59,518 nucleotides of DNA from positions 1 through 59,518 of the IMG/VR virus record IMGVR_UViG_3300048672_000363. One strand, written 5' to 3'. A model generated the notes under the pieces. The model had not been told where the DNA came from. It saw only the letters and a list, made by a program, of their open reading frames with translations, and did no database searches. This document shows, one piece after another, positions 15,053 through 23,489 of the stretch. Positions within the stretch are counted from its first letter, which is position 1. Each line of letters begins with the position of its first letter. This stretch comes from a virus. Both the position numbers and the translations under genes were made by a program.

Positions 15053-16384
15053 ATGGTAGCAACTTTCATACCGTGGGGCGACCCCAAGGCAATCGTCAAG
15101 CAGTCCGCAATGCTGACTGCGGCAACTCGCCAACCAACCACAGCACTTGCCCGCTTGCAAGGCGCAATGCCACAAGATGCGGATGTCCTACGCGACATGA
15201 GCAAGTATTCAACCAGCCCAAATTACCCTATCGTGCTGCACACTGACTTCACAAAAGTTGCTGGCGACACGGTGCGCGTTGACAACCTTGACCCGTTGGT
15301 TGGTTATCCGGTAATGGGCGGTCAATATATTTCCGGCACTGGCAATGCCATGACGTTTAGCACTGATTCGTTGCGAATTGAGGTATCCCGTAAGGCGATT
15401 AACCTTGGTACAGCGATGACGCAACAACGTACCATCCACCAGTTGCGAGCGATTGCGCTGGAAATGGCGAAGAGCTACTTCGTCGGCGTACAGGATCAGC
15501 GCGCATTTGTTCACATGGCTGGTGCGCGTGGCTTCCATCAAGGCGCGGAGTGGAATGTGCCTTTAGCCTCGCATCCTGAATTCGCCAACATCATGGTTAA
15601 CCCAGTCGCAGCACCTGTAAACGTGCGCCACTATGTCGCCAATGCAACAACCGGACTGGCTAAAGTTGCGCCCGTGGCAGGTGTAATGAACTTGGCTACG
15701 ACCGACGTGCTGAATACAAACGTGCTGGATGCGTTGCGTGGACTGATTGATTCTGACCACTTCACCATCCCCCCAGTTCGCTTTGACGGTGATCCGTTGG
15801 CGTATGACGACCCGCTGCGCGTGCTGCTGGTATCCCCGCAACAATACACCACGTTTATCCAGTCTGGCACTGGCACAAATGCGGTTCGTACCCTGATCGG
15901 CGCATCATTGGAACGCGCAAGCTCAATGAACAAACATCCTTTGTTTTTGGGCGGCTCGTTGCTGTGGAACGGCATCCTGATTGTGAAGATGCCTAAGGCT
16001 ATTCGCTTCTACGGTGCAGACCCTATCCAGTATTGCGCAGACCCTGCGACAGTTGTTGAATCTACCGCGACAGTTCCGGCGGCTTTCACTGCGGCTAATT
16101 TCGCAGTTGACCGCGCTATCCTGTTGGGCGGCAATGCTTTGGCTCATGCCGTCGGCAAACTGAAGCTGCAATCGACAATCGCGGAAGAGGATATTCTCGG
16201 CAAGTTATCCATCATGGTGACGGAAGAAGTGACCGACCACATGATGCGCAATGAAATCGCCGTCACCTCTTTGGACGGGTACAAGAAAATGCGTTTCTTG
16301 CAAAACATCGGCAACAATCAAAGCCGCTGGATTGAGAACTGCATCGTCATTGACACCGCCGTTCCGGTTGTAGCTGGCGTTTAA
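15053..16384 (+). CDS. major capsid protein, N4 gp56-like (DUF4043)
   Basis: 443 residues from ATG behind AAGGAG. Matches the N4 gp56-like capsid family: VLHTDFTKVAGDTVRVDNLDPL, TAMTQQRTIHQLRAIALEMAK, then VPPVRFDGDPLAYDD-type P-domain region, LLVSPQQYTTFI, LGGSLLWNGILIVKM and the C-terminal DILGKLSIMVTEEVTDHM. An HK97-fold shell protein. An ACGTC-GTGAT-GACGT hairpin lies at 15015-15029 in the leader. Adenine/cytosine-rich codon use is like the neighbours. Confidence 0.9.
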   Translation: MVATFIPWGDPKAIVKQSAMLTAATRQPTTALARLQGAMPQDADVLRDMSKYSTSPNYPIVLHTDFTKVAGDTVRVDNLDPLVGYPVMGGQYISGTGNAMTFSTDSLRIEVSRKAINLGTAMTQQRTIHQLRAIALEMAKSYFVGVQDQRAFVHMAGARGFHQGAEWNVPLASHPEFANIMVNPVAAPVNVRHYVANATTGLAKVAPVAGVMNLATTDVLNTNVLDALRGLIDSDHFTIPPVRFDGDPLAYDDPLRVLLVSPQQYTTFIQSGTGTNAVRTLIGASLERASSMNKHPLFLGGSLLWNGILIVKMPKAIRFYGADPIQYCADPATVVESTATVPAAFTAANFAVDRAILLGGNALAHAVGKLKLQSTIAEEDILGKLSIMVTEEVTDHMMRNEIAVTSLDGYKKMRFLQNIGNNQSRWIENCIVIDTAVPVVAGV

Positions 16385-16392
16385 CCAAAATA

Positions 16393-16413
16393 GGGCGGGA
16401 TAATCTCCCGCTC
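16393..16413 (+). promoter_or_regulatory. intercistronic hairpin behind capsid gene
   Basis: GGGCGGGA-TAATC-TCCCGCTC: eight pairs including one G-U. No U-run, so it is more likely to stabilise the upstream message end than to terminate. TTGAAAGG, the next gene's ribosome site, follows as with the other two hairpins. Confidence 0.5.
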
Positions 16414-16433
16414 TAATTGAAAGGAAAAGAATC

Positions 16434-16913
16434 ATGGCTATCGTTAATCCTATTGGTGCATTTGACCGCACCTATTCAAACAAAGCACAGGGCAATGCCG
16501 TCAACATTAACGGCGCGCTGGCGACAACACTTGGTATTGTTGCATCAAATCAAGCAACCGCCCTGCAAATTGGCGACGTTGTAAACGTGGCGGTTATCCC
16601 AGCAGGTACTCGCATCGTTGACTTTATTGCCACGGTATCGGCTGCATTTACCGCATTAACCACCTGCTCTATTGGTTATGCGGACTGCGTGCCAACCGAT
16701 CCCGCCGCTGTTGTTGCTGATCCCGCATATTTTGCCGCCGCCGGTGCGGTGCTGAATGCTGTGGGTGTGTTGCGAAAAACCACTACTACCGCCCCCGTTG
16801 TTTTGGCGCGTGACGTTTTTGTGACAGTCACACTGGCAGGCGCGGCACAAGCTGCTACAAGTCGCTTGGATATTGACATTCGTGGTCAAATCGTTGGACA
16901 TGTAAACAGCTAA
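16434..16913 (+). CDS. head decoration or minor structural protein
   Basis: 159 residues from ATG behind GAAAGG. Nearly all beta, Ala/Val/Thr rich (NINGALATTLGIVASNQATALQIGDVVNVAVIPAG at residues 25-60). Proteins of this kind sit directly behind N4 gp56-like capsid genes. It could be a decoration trimer or a small head fibre; the function is inferred from context only. Confidence 0.6.
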   Translation: MAIVNPIGAFDRTYSNKAQGNAVNINGALATTLGIVASNQATALQIGDVVNVAVIPAGTRIVDFIATVSAAFTALTTCSIGYADCVPTDPAAVVADPAYFAAAGAVLNAVGVLRKTTTTAPVVLARDVFVTVTLAGAAQAATSRLDIDIRGQIVGHVNS

Positions 16914-16919
16914 TAAATC

Positions 16920-16945
16920 GGGGTGGGTTCGCTCACCCCTTTTTT
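16920..16945 (+). terminator. intrinsic terminator behind the head genes
   Basis: GGGGTGGG, tetraloop TTCG, CTCACCCC, then six T bases: 8-bp stem with one G-U pair and UUCG loop. A standard rho-independent terminator that should lower expression of the genes downstream relative to capsid. Confidence 0.85.
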
Positions 16946-16947
16946 GT

Positions 16948-17322
16948 ATGGGGCATTCAATGAAGAACGTAAAATATATTCACTACCGACCAGTGATGAC
17001 CGACAATATGTACGGTACTGGCGAATGGACTTCCAATGAAGTAAAAGAAGTGCCAGACAACATCGCAGCAAGCCTAGCGCGGCATTGTGATTGCTGGGAA
17101 ATTACCAAAGAAAAAGCAACCCAAACGGTAGAGGTTGTAAAAAAAGACACGTCAGAAGACGATGATTTAGACCAGACAGAGCAGGATTTACGCCTGATGG
17201 ACAAAGAACATTTGCTTGACTACGCAGCGCGTGAATTCCCCGCGATGAATTTCGACAAGCGAAAATCCGTTGATAACCTGCGTGAAGACGTAATCACGCA
17301 TATTCGCCGATTTAGAACATGA
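16948..17322 (+). CDS. hypothetical head protein with HeH/LEM-like tail
   Basis: 124 residues, starting at ATG 16948 or 16960 just behind the terminator. The N-terminal half has aromatic strands (YIHYRPVMTDNMYG). The C-terminal 40 residues (LRLMDKEHLLDYAAREFPAMNFDKRKSVDNL...) fit the small HeH/LEM helical fold found at the ends of phage head proteins. A role at the head-tail connector is likely by position. Confidence 0.6.
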   Translation: MGHSMKNVKYIHYRPVMTDNMYGTGEWTSNEVKEVPDNIAASLARHCDCWEITKEKATQTVEVVKKDTSEDDDLDQTEQDLRLMDKEHLLDYAAREFPAMNFDKRKSVDNLREDVITHIRRFRT

Positions 17323-17987
17323 CACTCTCACAGTTAATCGCGCAGTTCCGCACCGAAGTTATGGATACGGCAGCAGTTCCGTTTTGGACTGATGCCGAGG
17401 TGATGATGTGGCTTAATGAGGCGCAGGACGAGGCTTGTATCCGCAAGCGTTTAATCCGCGACCGTTCCACAACAGCAATTTGCACGATTAACATTGTGGC
17501 GGGAACACCAACTTACGCGATTGATAGCCGCATTATCTGTATTGAGCGCGCTGAAATTGTCATTGCAGGGTCGGTGGGCATGATGCCGTGGGTGCTTGTA
17601 CAGACTAGCCATGCAACTATGGATAGACTAACTCCTAATTGGCGTTGGCTTACCGTCATTCCGTCAGGGTTTATCCACAATGACACAACCATTGAGGTAT
17701 GCGGCAAGCCAAACAACAACTACACCATGACGCTTGACGTGTTTAGGTTGCCAATCGCGCCTATGGCACTGCCTACAGACGCGCCGGAGATTAGCGCAAA
17801 ACATCATCGCCACTTGGTTAAGTGGGCAAAGTACCGCGCCTATGAGAAACAGGATAGCGACACCCAAGACGTAGCAAAATCTGCGCAATTCTTGGCGCAA
17901 TTCGAGGACGTTTTCGGCAAACAAGTTGACGCAGACACTCACCGCCAAGAATATGCCAACACACCCCACCGGACGCGGACTTATTAG
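17319..17987 (+). CDS. head-tail adaptor protein (DUF6682-like)
   Basis: 222 residues in an ATGA overlap. Typical features of podovirus adaptors: opening SQLIAQFRTEVMDTAAVPFWTDAEVMMWLNEAQDEAC, a central beta domain, and the C-terminal helix APEISAKHHRHLVKWAKYRAYEKQDSDT. It should form the ring below the portal (P22 gp4-like place). Confidence 0.75.
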   Translation: MTLSQLIAQFRTEVMDTAAVPFWTDAEVMMWLNEAQDEACIRKRLIRDRSTTAICTINIVAGTPTYAIDSRIICIERAEIVIAGSVGMMPWVLVQTSHATMDRLTPNWRWLTVIPSGFIHNDTTIEVCGKPNNNYTMTLDVFRLPIAPMALPTDAPEISAKHHRHLVKWAKYRAYEKQDSDTQDVAKSAQFLAQFEDVFGKQVDADTHRQEYANTPHRTRTY

Positions 17988-17989
17988 CT

Positions 17990-19207
17990 ATGCCTAAGCC
18001 ATACTACGACACGGAGAACCAGCGCGACACGTTCAACATGGAGGCTTTCGCAGGGTTGCGGAACGACACCACCCCTGAACGGTTTACCCGTGCCGATTTA
18101 TCCGTGGCGAATAATGTGGACATTGATAATACTGGGCAAATTTCACTCAGAAGCGGCTATACGTTGGTATCAGCGGGCGCGTTTCATTCGCTCTACGGCG
18201 ATCCTACGAGGCGCGTTGCGGTTGTAAATGGCGTTTTCAGTAGCATTGACGCTGCAAATGCGATTACTCCATTGAAAAGCCTGACAGATGCGGTTAGTAA
18301 AATCGGCTATTCCGTATCGGATAATCGCCTATTCTTTTCAAACGGAACGGATAGCGGCGTGCTGCAAAACGGATCGGTTAGAACTTGGGGGCTTACACCA
18401 CCTACCGCATTAGGCGCGATAGCAACAATCGGCAACCTTCCGGCTGGAAGCTATCAATTCACCATGACTTACGTTAGGAATGACGGGCAAGAATCCGGCG
18501 CGGGGCTTGGTGGCATTTTGACACTTCCATTAGGTAGTGGTTTGACATTTGCCCTCCCAGTTTCAAGCGATCCAAGCGTGACCAGCAAGAATATCTACCT
18601 AACTACGCCAAACGGCGGCGTGCTTTATTTGGCAATGTCCGTGCCGAATGCGCAAACAACAGCAAGCTATGTTGGCGATACAAAAGAACTCAACCTAGAA
18701 TTGATTACCCAGTTCATGGAAAACGCGCCAAGCGGTCAGCTATCCGTTGTTTACAAGGGTAGAATGTACGTTGCCAGCGGTTCTATGCTGTACCCAAGTC
18801 AACCATTCAACTATGAATTGTTTAACTTGCGCGAGGCGATTGCCCTAGACGGCAGAATCACAATGCTTGCGGCGATTGAAGAGGATAACAACCTGTTCAT
18901 CGGCACAGATAAGAGTGTGGGCATTGTCGTAGGCGACACGCTTGAGGAATTTAAGTATATTCCAAAGCTGAACTATGGCGCGATTGAAGGCGCATTGACG
19001 TTTGTGGACGGCTCGCTGTGGGGTGATAACTCAACGAATGCCCGTATGCTGCCAGTGTTTCTAACTACACGCGGAATTTGCGTAGCCATTCCGCAAGGTG
19101 AAATCAAGAACACGCACCGGACACGGTACAGCTTCACCACGTCAGGACAAGGCGCGGCATTGTTTAACCCAGTTTCAAACAGGCTGATTTTGTCGGCTTA
19201 TCATTAA
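17990..19207 (+). CDS. tail nozzle / stabilisation-type protein
   Basis: 405 residues. The start RDTFNMEAFAGLRNDTTPERF and repeated beta blades (GDPTRRVAVVNGVFSSID; NRLFFSNGTDSGVLQNG; YKGRMYVASGSMLYPSQPFNYE; DNNLFIGTDKSVGIVVGD) fit a beta-propeller of the tail hub or nozzle as in P22 gp10-like proteins. The gene at 21380 has the matching C-terminal-type domain, so the two may be separated parts of one tail assembly. Confidence 0.65.
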   Translation: MPKPYYDTENQRDTFNMEAFAGLRNDTTPERFTRADLSVANNVDIDNTGQISLRSGYTLVSAGAFHSLYGDPTRRVAVVNGVFSSIDAANAITPLKSLTDAVSKIGYSVSDNRLFFSNGTDSGVLQNGSVRTWGLTPPTALGAIATIGNLPAGSYQFTMTYVRNDGQESGAGLGGILTLPLGSGLTFALPVSSDPSVTSKNIYLTTPNGGVLYLAMSVPNAQTTASYVGDTKELNLELITQFMENAPSGQLSVVYKGRMYVASGSMLYPSQPFNYELFNLREAIALDGRITMLAAIEEDNNLFIGTDKSVGIVVGDTLEEFKYIPKLNYGAIEGALTFVDGSLWGDNSTNARMLPVFLTTRGICVAIPQGEIKNTHRTRYSFTTSGQGAALFNPVSNRLILSAYH

Positions 19208-19210
19208 CTC

Positions 19211-19225
19211 TCGCTGAGATAGCGA
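19211..19225 (+). promoter_or_regulatory. intercistronic hairpin, same type as at 11394
   Basis: TCGCT-GAGAT-AGCGA followed by CACGAAAGG. Compared with 11394 the fifth pair changed from C-G to T-A on both sides, which supports an RNA stem. Confidence 0.55.
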
Positions 19226-19241
19226 CACGAAAGGAAACATC

Positions 19242-20012
19242 ATGGCATTGCGATACTCTACCGCTGCGCTCAACTTCTTCGCTCAAGAAGGCTCTTTGAA
19301 GGATGCTTTCACGGGCGGACGAATCGAAATCTACACCGGAACGCAACCAGCAAGCGCGGACGCTGCCGCCACTGGAACGCTACTGTGTACAATCACCAAT
19401 AACTCACTTGCTCACACCCCCGCTGTTTTGGCGACTGGAACGGTTACGCTGACAGCGGGCGCGGCTGGTTCTGTTGATACGGTCACGGTAAACGGCGTGA
19501 ACATCTTGGGCGCAGCAGTCCCTTTCAATGCGACCTTGACGCAAACCGCCGCCGACGTTGCAACAGCAATCAATCGCACAATCTCAACCACAGATTACAA
19601 TGCAAGCTCTGCTGGTGCGGTCGTGACAATTCGAGCGCGCCGTGGCAGTGGTGTCGCTCCAAATGGCTTGGTGGTTGCGGCTACTTCCACCACAATCACT
19701 ACGTCAACTACCAACATGGCGGGCGGTGTAGTTGCGGTGAACGGACTTAATCTTGGCGTTGCATCCGCCGGAACAATTGACAAAGACCCTACTCAAGTTT
19801 GGTCTGGCGTTAATGTTGCGACTGGTGTTGCGGGCTGGTATCGCCGCTATTCATGCCTTGCGGATTCTGGCGCGCTGGATTCTGCGGCTCAATTTGTACG
19901 CGAAGACGGTGCTTACCAAACAAGCGGTGGCGAATTGAACGGCTCTACAACCTTCACAATTGGCTTACCTTCGTTCATTGGTCAATTGGCTACAACCGAA
20001 ACAACACTGTAA
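19242..20012 (+). CDS. tail structural protein A
   Basis: 256 residues behind GAAAGG. Starts MALRYSTAALNFFAQEG, then RIEIYTGTQPASADAAATGTLL near residues 27-48, a Thr/Ala-rich beta middle containing VTLTAGAAGSVDTVTVNG (similar to flagellin/fibre Ig-like inserts), and a closing WSGVNVATGVAGWYRRYS. The PASAD ... GTLLC block occurs also in the next gene, so both have a shared domain. Likely part of the tail or a head fibre. Confidence 0.6.
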   Translation: MALRYSTAALNFFAQEGSLKDAFTGGRIEIYTGTQPASADAAATGTLLCTITNNSLAHTPAVLATGTVTLTAGAAGSVDTVTVNGVNILGAAVPFNATLTQTAADVATAINRTISTTDYNASSAGAVVTIRARRGSGVAPNGLVVAATSTTITTSTTNMAGGVVAVNGLNLGVASAGTIDKDPTQVWSGVNVATGVAGWYRRYSCLADSGALDSAAQFVREDGAYQTSGGELNGSTTFTIGLPSFIGQLATTETTL

Positions 20013-20018
20013 TCAATC

Positions 20019-20861
20019 ATGCCGTCAACATTCCACACAGTAAACTTTACTGACGCAACCGTTAATATGCTTACGGGTGTAGTGTTGACCGCGCCTAGCC
20101 CAATTGCCTACGCTAATCCGTACAGCGGGGCGCAAACAGCAGACCCAAGCGTTGCGCCTTCCGGCTCTTTTGTGTGGGCTAATTACCTAGATAGTGTTTC
20201 ATTGTCTGGAATGTTTGCCCCCGCGTCTGCCGGAGCGGTTAATGTGACCGGAACTTGCTCGCCAGTGGTTGCGGCTAATGCCTTGGCTGTTTCAGGCATT
20301 ACAACCGTTAGGGTTTATGATGCCGCTGGCAATGCGCTTTTCGATATCCCTGCCATTGGCGTGACAAGCTCAAGCGTGTCCGTCGCAGGAGTTGGCGTTT
20401 CAATAACCGCGTTGCCTATTTCTATTGCAAAAGATACGGCAACCGCGTCATTTAGCGTAAGCACTGTAAACCAAGTACTAGACAATTGGTGCGGGACTTC
20501 TCCAACGGCGATTGAGTTTTTCGCAAGCACATTATCGGCAAGCAATCTTGATATTTACGACGGTGTAATGCCCGCAAGCGCAGATGATCCTCCAGTCGGT
20601 ACGCTGCTATGCCAAATCCCCTTGTACTCTTTTGGTGCTTCGTCAATTGGCACGGCTTACCTAGTTTCTGTAATGACTGGCACAGCTATTGCGACGGGAA
20701 CGGCTACATACTGCCGAATCTCAAAAACGATAGGCGCAAAGACGTACACGCTGCAATGCGTGGCAACTAACGGGTGGGGTGCTGGATTGATGCTTGACAA
20801 CTTATCCGTGTCAAATGGTGCGCCACTATCTTTGATTTACGCGCAATTTAGCTCGCCATGA
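20019..20861 (+). CDS. tail structural protein B, related to protein A
   Basis: 280 residues, seven bases behind the previous gene. Beta rich. Residues 180-205 (LDIYDGVMPASADDPPVGTL) repeat the signature block of protein A; the N-terminal 170 residues are distinct. Paralogy by partial duplication is the simplest reading. Confidence 0.6.
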   Translation: MPSTFHTVNFTDATVNMLTGVVLTAPSPIAYANPYSGAQTADPSVAPSGSFVWANYLDSVSLSGMFAPASAGAVNVTGTCSPVVAANALAVSGITTVRVYDAAGNALFDIPAIGVTSSSVSVAGVGVSITALPISIAKDTATASFSVSTVNQVLDNWCGTSPTAIEFFASTLSASNLDIYDGVMPASADDPPVGTLLCQIPLYSFGASSIGTAYLVSVMTGTAIATGTATYCRISKTIGAKTYTLQCVATNGWGAGLMLDNLSVSNGAPLSLIYAQFSSP

Positions 20862-21379
20862 TTAACTTCAACCTACCTTCCGCTGGTGTTTCGGTTGCAA
20901 TTGGTAGCAACTCTCGGAGCGCGGCGACTGCAAACGGCGGCATGATGATTGCTGGTTTAAATAATCGGCAACCATTTTCAGGCTTAGGCGTTTCTATGCC
21001 TTCGGCAATTAACATCCGGCTAAGGACAAACAACCGCACAAGCGCAACGACCGAAAAGGTTGTCACTGGGGCGCAATCCCAAAAGGCAAAGCTATCAACT
21101 GGGAGTCTTTCCGTTGCATCGGTTGCGAATGGTTCAAATAGTAAACAACTAGCAACGTCTCTAGGATTCGCTATAGGCGCGGCAATCGGGCGAGGCGGAA
21201 CTCAGTACCGGCAATCAACGGGCGCGCTACATTCAAACGTGTACGCGACTGGCACTTCATACCGCAGCCAATCAACCGAAAGCGGGGCGATGTTGTTTGT
21301 CTTTTCTGGGGGAGGCACTAAGCAAAACAAGGTTGCTTTAGGCTTTGGCGGGCAGGCAAACATCATAGTCGGGGGATAA
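20858..21379 (+). CDS. hypothetical Ser/Ala/Gly-rich structural protein
   Basis: 173 residues in an ATGA overlap. Low-complexity, rich in Ser, Ala, Gly and Asn (GSNSRSAATANGGMMIAGL); no charged core and no coiled coil. Repeated SV/SG units suggest a beta fibre. Between two tail genes, so virion-associated by position. Confidence 0.55.
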   Translation: MINFNLPSAGVSVAIGSNSRSAATANGGMMIAGLNNRQPFSGLGVSMPSAINIRLRTNNRTSATTEKVVTGAQSQKAKLSTGSLSVASVANGSNSKQLATSLGFAIGAAIGRGGTQYRQSTGALHSNVYATGTSYRSQSTESGAMLFVFSGGGTKQNKVALGFGGQANIIVGG

Positions 21380-21901
21380 ATGCGCGCACTTCAATTTGTA
21401 AGAAGCTCAGGCGTGGCAATCGTAAACGCAAAGGTGTTTACGACATATTCAATGCACACGGAACGGCAAGCGTTATCCACTTACACAAACTTTCCGTTTA
21501 ATTCGTTTTGCGAGTTCAACGGTAAATTTTACGGCGCAAGCGATGCGGGACTATTTGAAATCACGGGCGCAACCGACAACAACACACCCATTGCCGCAAT
21601 CTTTACCACTGGCATTACTGATTTTGACAGCGCAAAAACGAAGCGCGTGGATCGTGTTTATTCCAATATGCGAGGCGGCGCGTTGAATGTTCGCGTGATT
21701 GCCGACGAATCATCAAGCAACAGCTACACAATTCAAGGTGGTGCGACACTGCATCCTGTTCGTGCAATACTTGGGCGCGGCGTGACTGGGCGTAATTGGC
21801 AGTTTGAGATAACCAATGTGTCCGGCTCTTCATTCACGATTCAAGGGTTAGAGGTTAAGCCGCAAATCCTAGACAGACGACTGGGCGGGCGGTATGCGTG
21901 A
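21380..21901 (+). CDS. tail protein with nozzle C-terminal-type domain
   Basis: 173 residues, starting directly behind the previous stop. The second half (FDSAKTKRVDRVYSNMRGG, LGRGVTGRNWQFEITNVSG, FTIQGLEVKPQILDRR) is the domain usually found at the C-terminal end of podovirus tail hub/nozzle proteins. The gene may be the second part of the tail started at 17990. Confidence 0.6.
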   Translation: MRALQFVRSSGVAIVNAKVFTTYSMHTERQALSTYTNFPFNSFCEFNGKFYGASDAGLFEITGATDNNTPIAAIFTTGITDFDSAKTKRVDRVYSNMRGGALNVRVIADESSSNSYTIQGGATLHPVRAILGRGVTGRNWQFEITNVSGSSFTIQGLEVKPQILDRRLGGRYA

Positions 21902-23477
21902 TACTGGAGTAGTCCGCAAGCGAACAAATGACGCGGGCGCGCCTTACATTCCAATGGCGCGGCTTCAATTGGGCATCTTGAAAAACCTCATGGCACTGGG
22001 CGAGATTCAATCAAACTCGCGCAGCATTACGCTAGACAACGGTGTTGTCATTCACGTTTCATCCGTAATGGGGCAGGACACAATAAAAATAACCGTGCCA
22101 GAATCGTTGCAAGGTCAGGAAGAGCAGCTATTTGTAGAGGTCGGACAGCCTGACCATTTTAAACTTTACTGCGCGCTTTCAACGGATGGCTATGTAGCTT
22201 ACTCAAAGGACGGTATCGGGTGGGTTGTTGCTCCACTTCCAAAACTAACCACCAATTGGGTATCTATCGCCTCAAACGACAGCAGCATTATGGCTGTATC
22301 AAGTGACGGCTATTACGCTATGACCCGCGACGGCATGACGTGGCGCACAGGGACGATCCCACTAGCAAACATTAGAAGCGTGGCAAAGCATGGCGGCGCA
22401 TGGTTCGTTGTTGCGAATGCTGACGGTAAAGCCGCCTATCAATCGGCTAACGGCTGGACTGTGATAGATACCGCGCCAACGTCACCATTTGTTGCATCCA
22501 ATGGCGCGAGCGTAGTCGCTTCGCAATATCCGGTTGTCTGGAATACAAAGGCATTTGTCACCACTGATTACAAGCGCAGCGGATTCGTTCCTGCTTTCTC
22601 TATTGTGGATGGTGTTGTATCAGGCGCGCCTAATCCAATCGTTTATGACACCATCCCCCGCGCCGCAATGATTCGCACGGTAGATTACTACGGATGCCCT
22701 CCACTTCCATCCGTTAAAGAGTTTGTGTCTTGGACTGATTACAAGTCTATCGGGTATATCAACACCATTCATAACCAGCAATTTATCACCTCAACCGATC
22801 AATCAACCGAGGTTTTCGGCGCATTCCCAACTTATCCAGACGGCTTTGTGCCTATGTACCTTGACATTACTAGGGTTGAAAACTTCCCGCTTTCGCCGTG
22901 TGGCGTTGGCGTGACGACAATCGAATACGCCCAGCACATTGACGCTTATGGAGTTAGAGGGGTTGAATTCCTGTATAGAACGGCATCCGTAGTATCAAGA
23001 GCGGGCGGTTATTACGAGTTCCTTGGTGAGCTAATAGGCGGCACGGCGTGGCAACCAATTGAGCGCAATCACTCAAACGGCGCAAAGCTGACCGTAAATA
23101 AGGCGACGATTGCCGCGATTGTCCCGCTATCAACCGCCACATATAGCCCGCCATTTATTGATAGCTATGGATATGTCAACCAAAACGCCATAGCAACAAA
23201 GTACAAATACGCATTCTTTACTAGTGCCGATAATGGCTTAACATGGCTACAAGGCTCTGACTTAAACAACGATACTGATACAATGGCAGGGGGAAGCGTG
23301 ACCGCGATTGCCTCCAATGATGCGACATATTGCGTATTGGCAATTGACGGAAGAACCGAGGTATCTGGCGACGGGTTTAAGTGGTCTAATGGCTTGATAC
23401 TAACGGCAGGTGGTCAAGATAAATTTTGGGTATCGCTATGCGCAAGCCCTTTGATTACAAAGCAACGAGCAGTTTAA
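21894..23477 (+). CDS. tail protein with beta-propeller (sialidase-like) repeats
   Basis: 527 residues, overlapping the previous gene by eight bases. The opening (VVRKRTNDAGAPYIPMARLQLGILKNL) is shared with small tail-end proteins. Residues 90-200 contain blades such as YVAYSKDGIGWVVAPLPKLTTNW and YYAMTRDGMTWRTGTI, and near the C-terminus FTSADNGLTWLQGSD and DGRTEVSGDGFKWSNG: the S-x-D-x-G-x-x-W Asp-box pattern of sialidase-type propellers. It might contact host glycans or be purely structural; catalytic residues cannot be judged. Confidence 0.6.
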   Translation: MRDTGVVRKRTNDAGAPYIPMARLQLGILKNLMALGEIQSNSRSITLDNGVVIHVSSVMGQDTIKITVPESLQGQEEQLFVEVGQPDHFKLYCALSTDGYVAYSKDGIGWVVAPLPKLTTNWVSIASNDSSIMAVSSDGYYAMTRDGMTWRTGTIPLANIRSVAKHGGAWFVVANADGKAAYQSANGWTVIDTAPTSPFVASNGASVVASQYPVVWNTKAFVTTDYKRSGFVPAFSIVDGVVSGAPNPIVYDTIPRAAMIRTVDYYGCPPLPSVKEFVSWTDYKSIGYINTIHNQQFITSTDQSTEVFGAFPTYPDGFVPMYLDITRVENFPLSPCGVGVTTIEYAQHIDAYGVRGVEFLYRTASVVSRAGGYYEFLGELIGGTAWQPIERNHSNGAKLTVNKATIAAIVPLSTATYSPPFIDSYGYVNQNAIATKYKYAFFTSADNGLTWLQGSDLNNDTDTMAGGSVTAIASNDATYCVLAIDGRTEVSGDGFKWSNGLILTAGGQDKFWVSLCASPLITKQRAV

Positions 23478-23489
23478 CGGAGGCTAATC

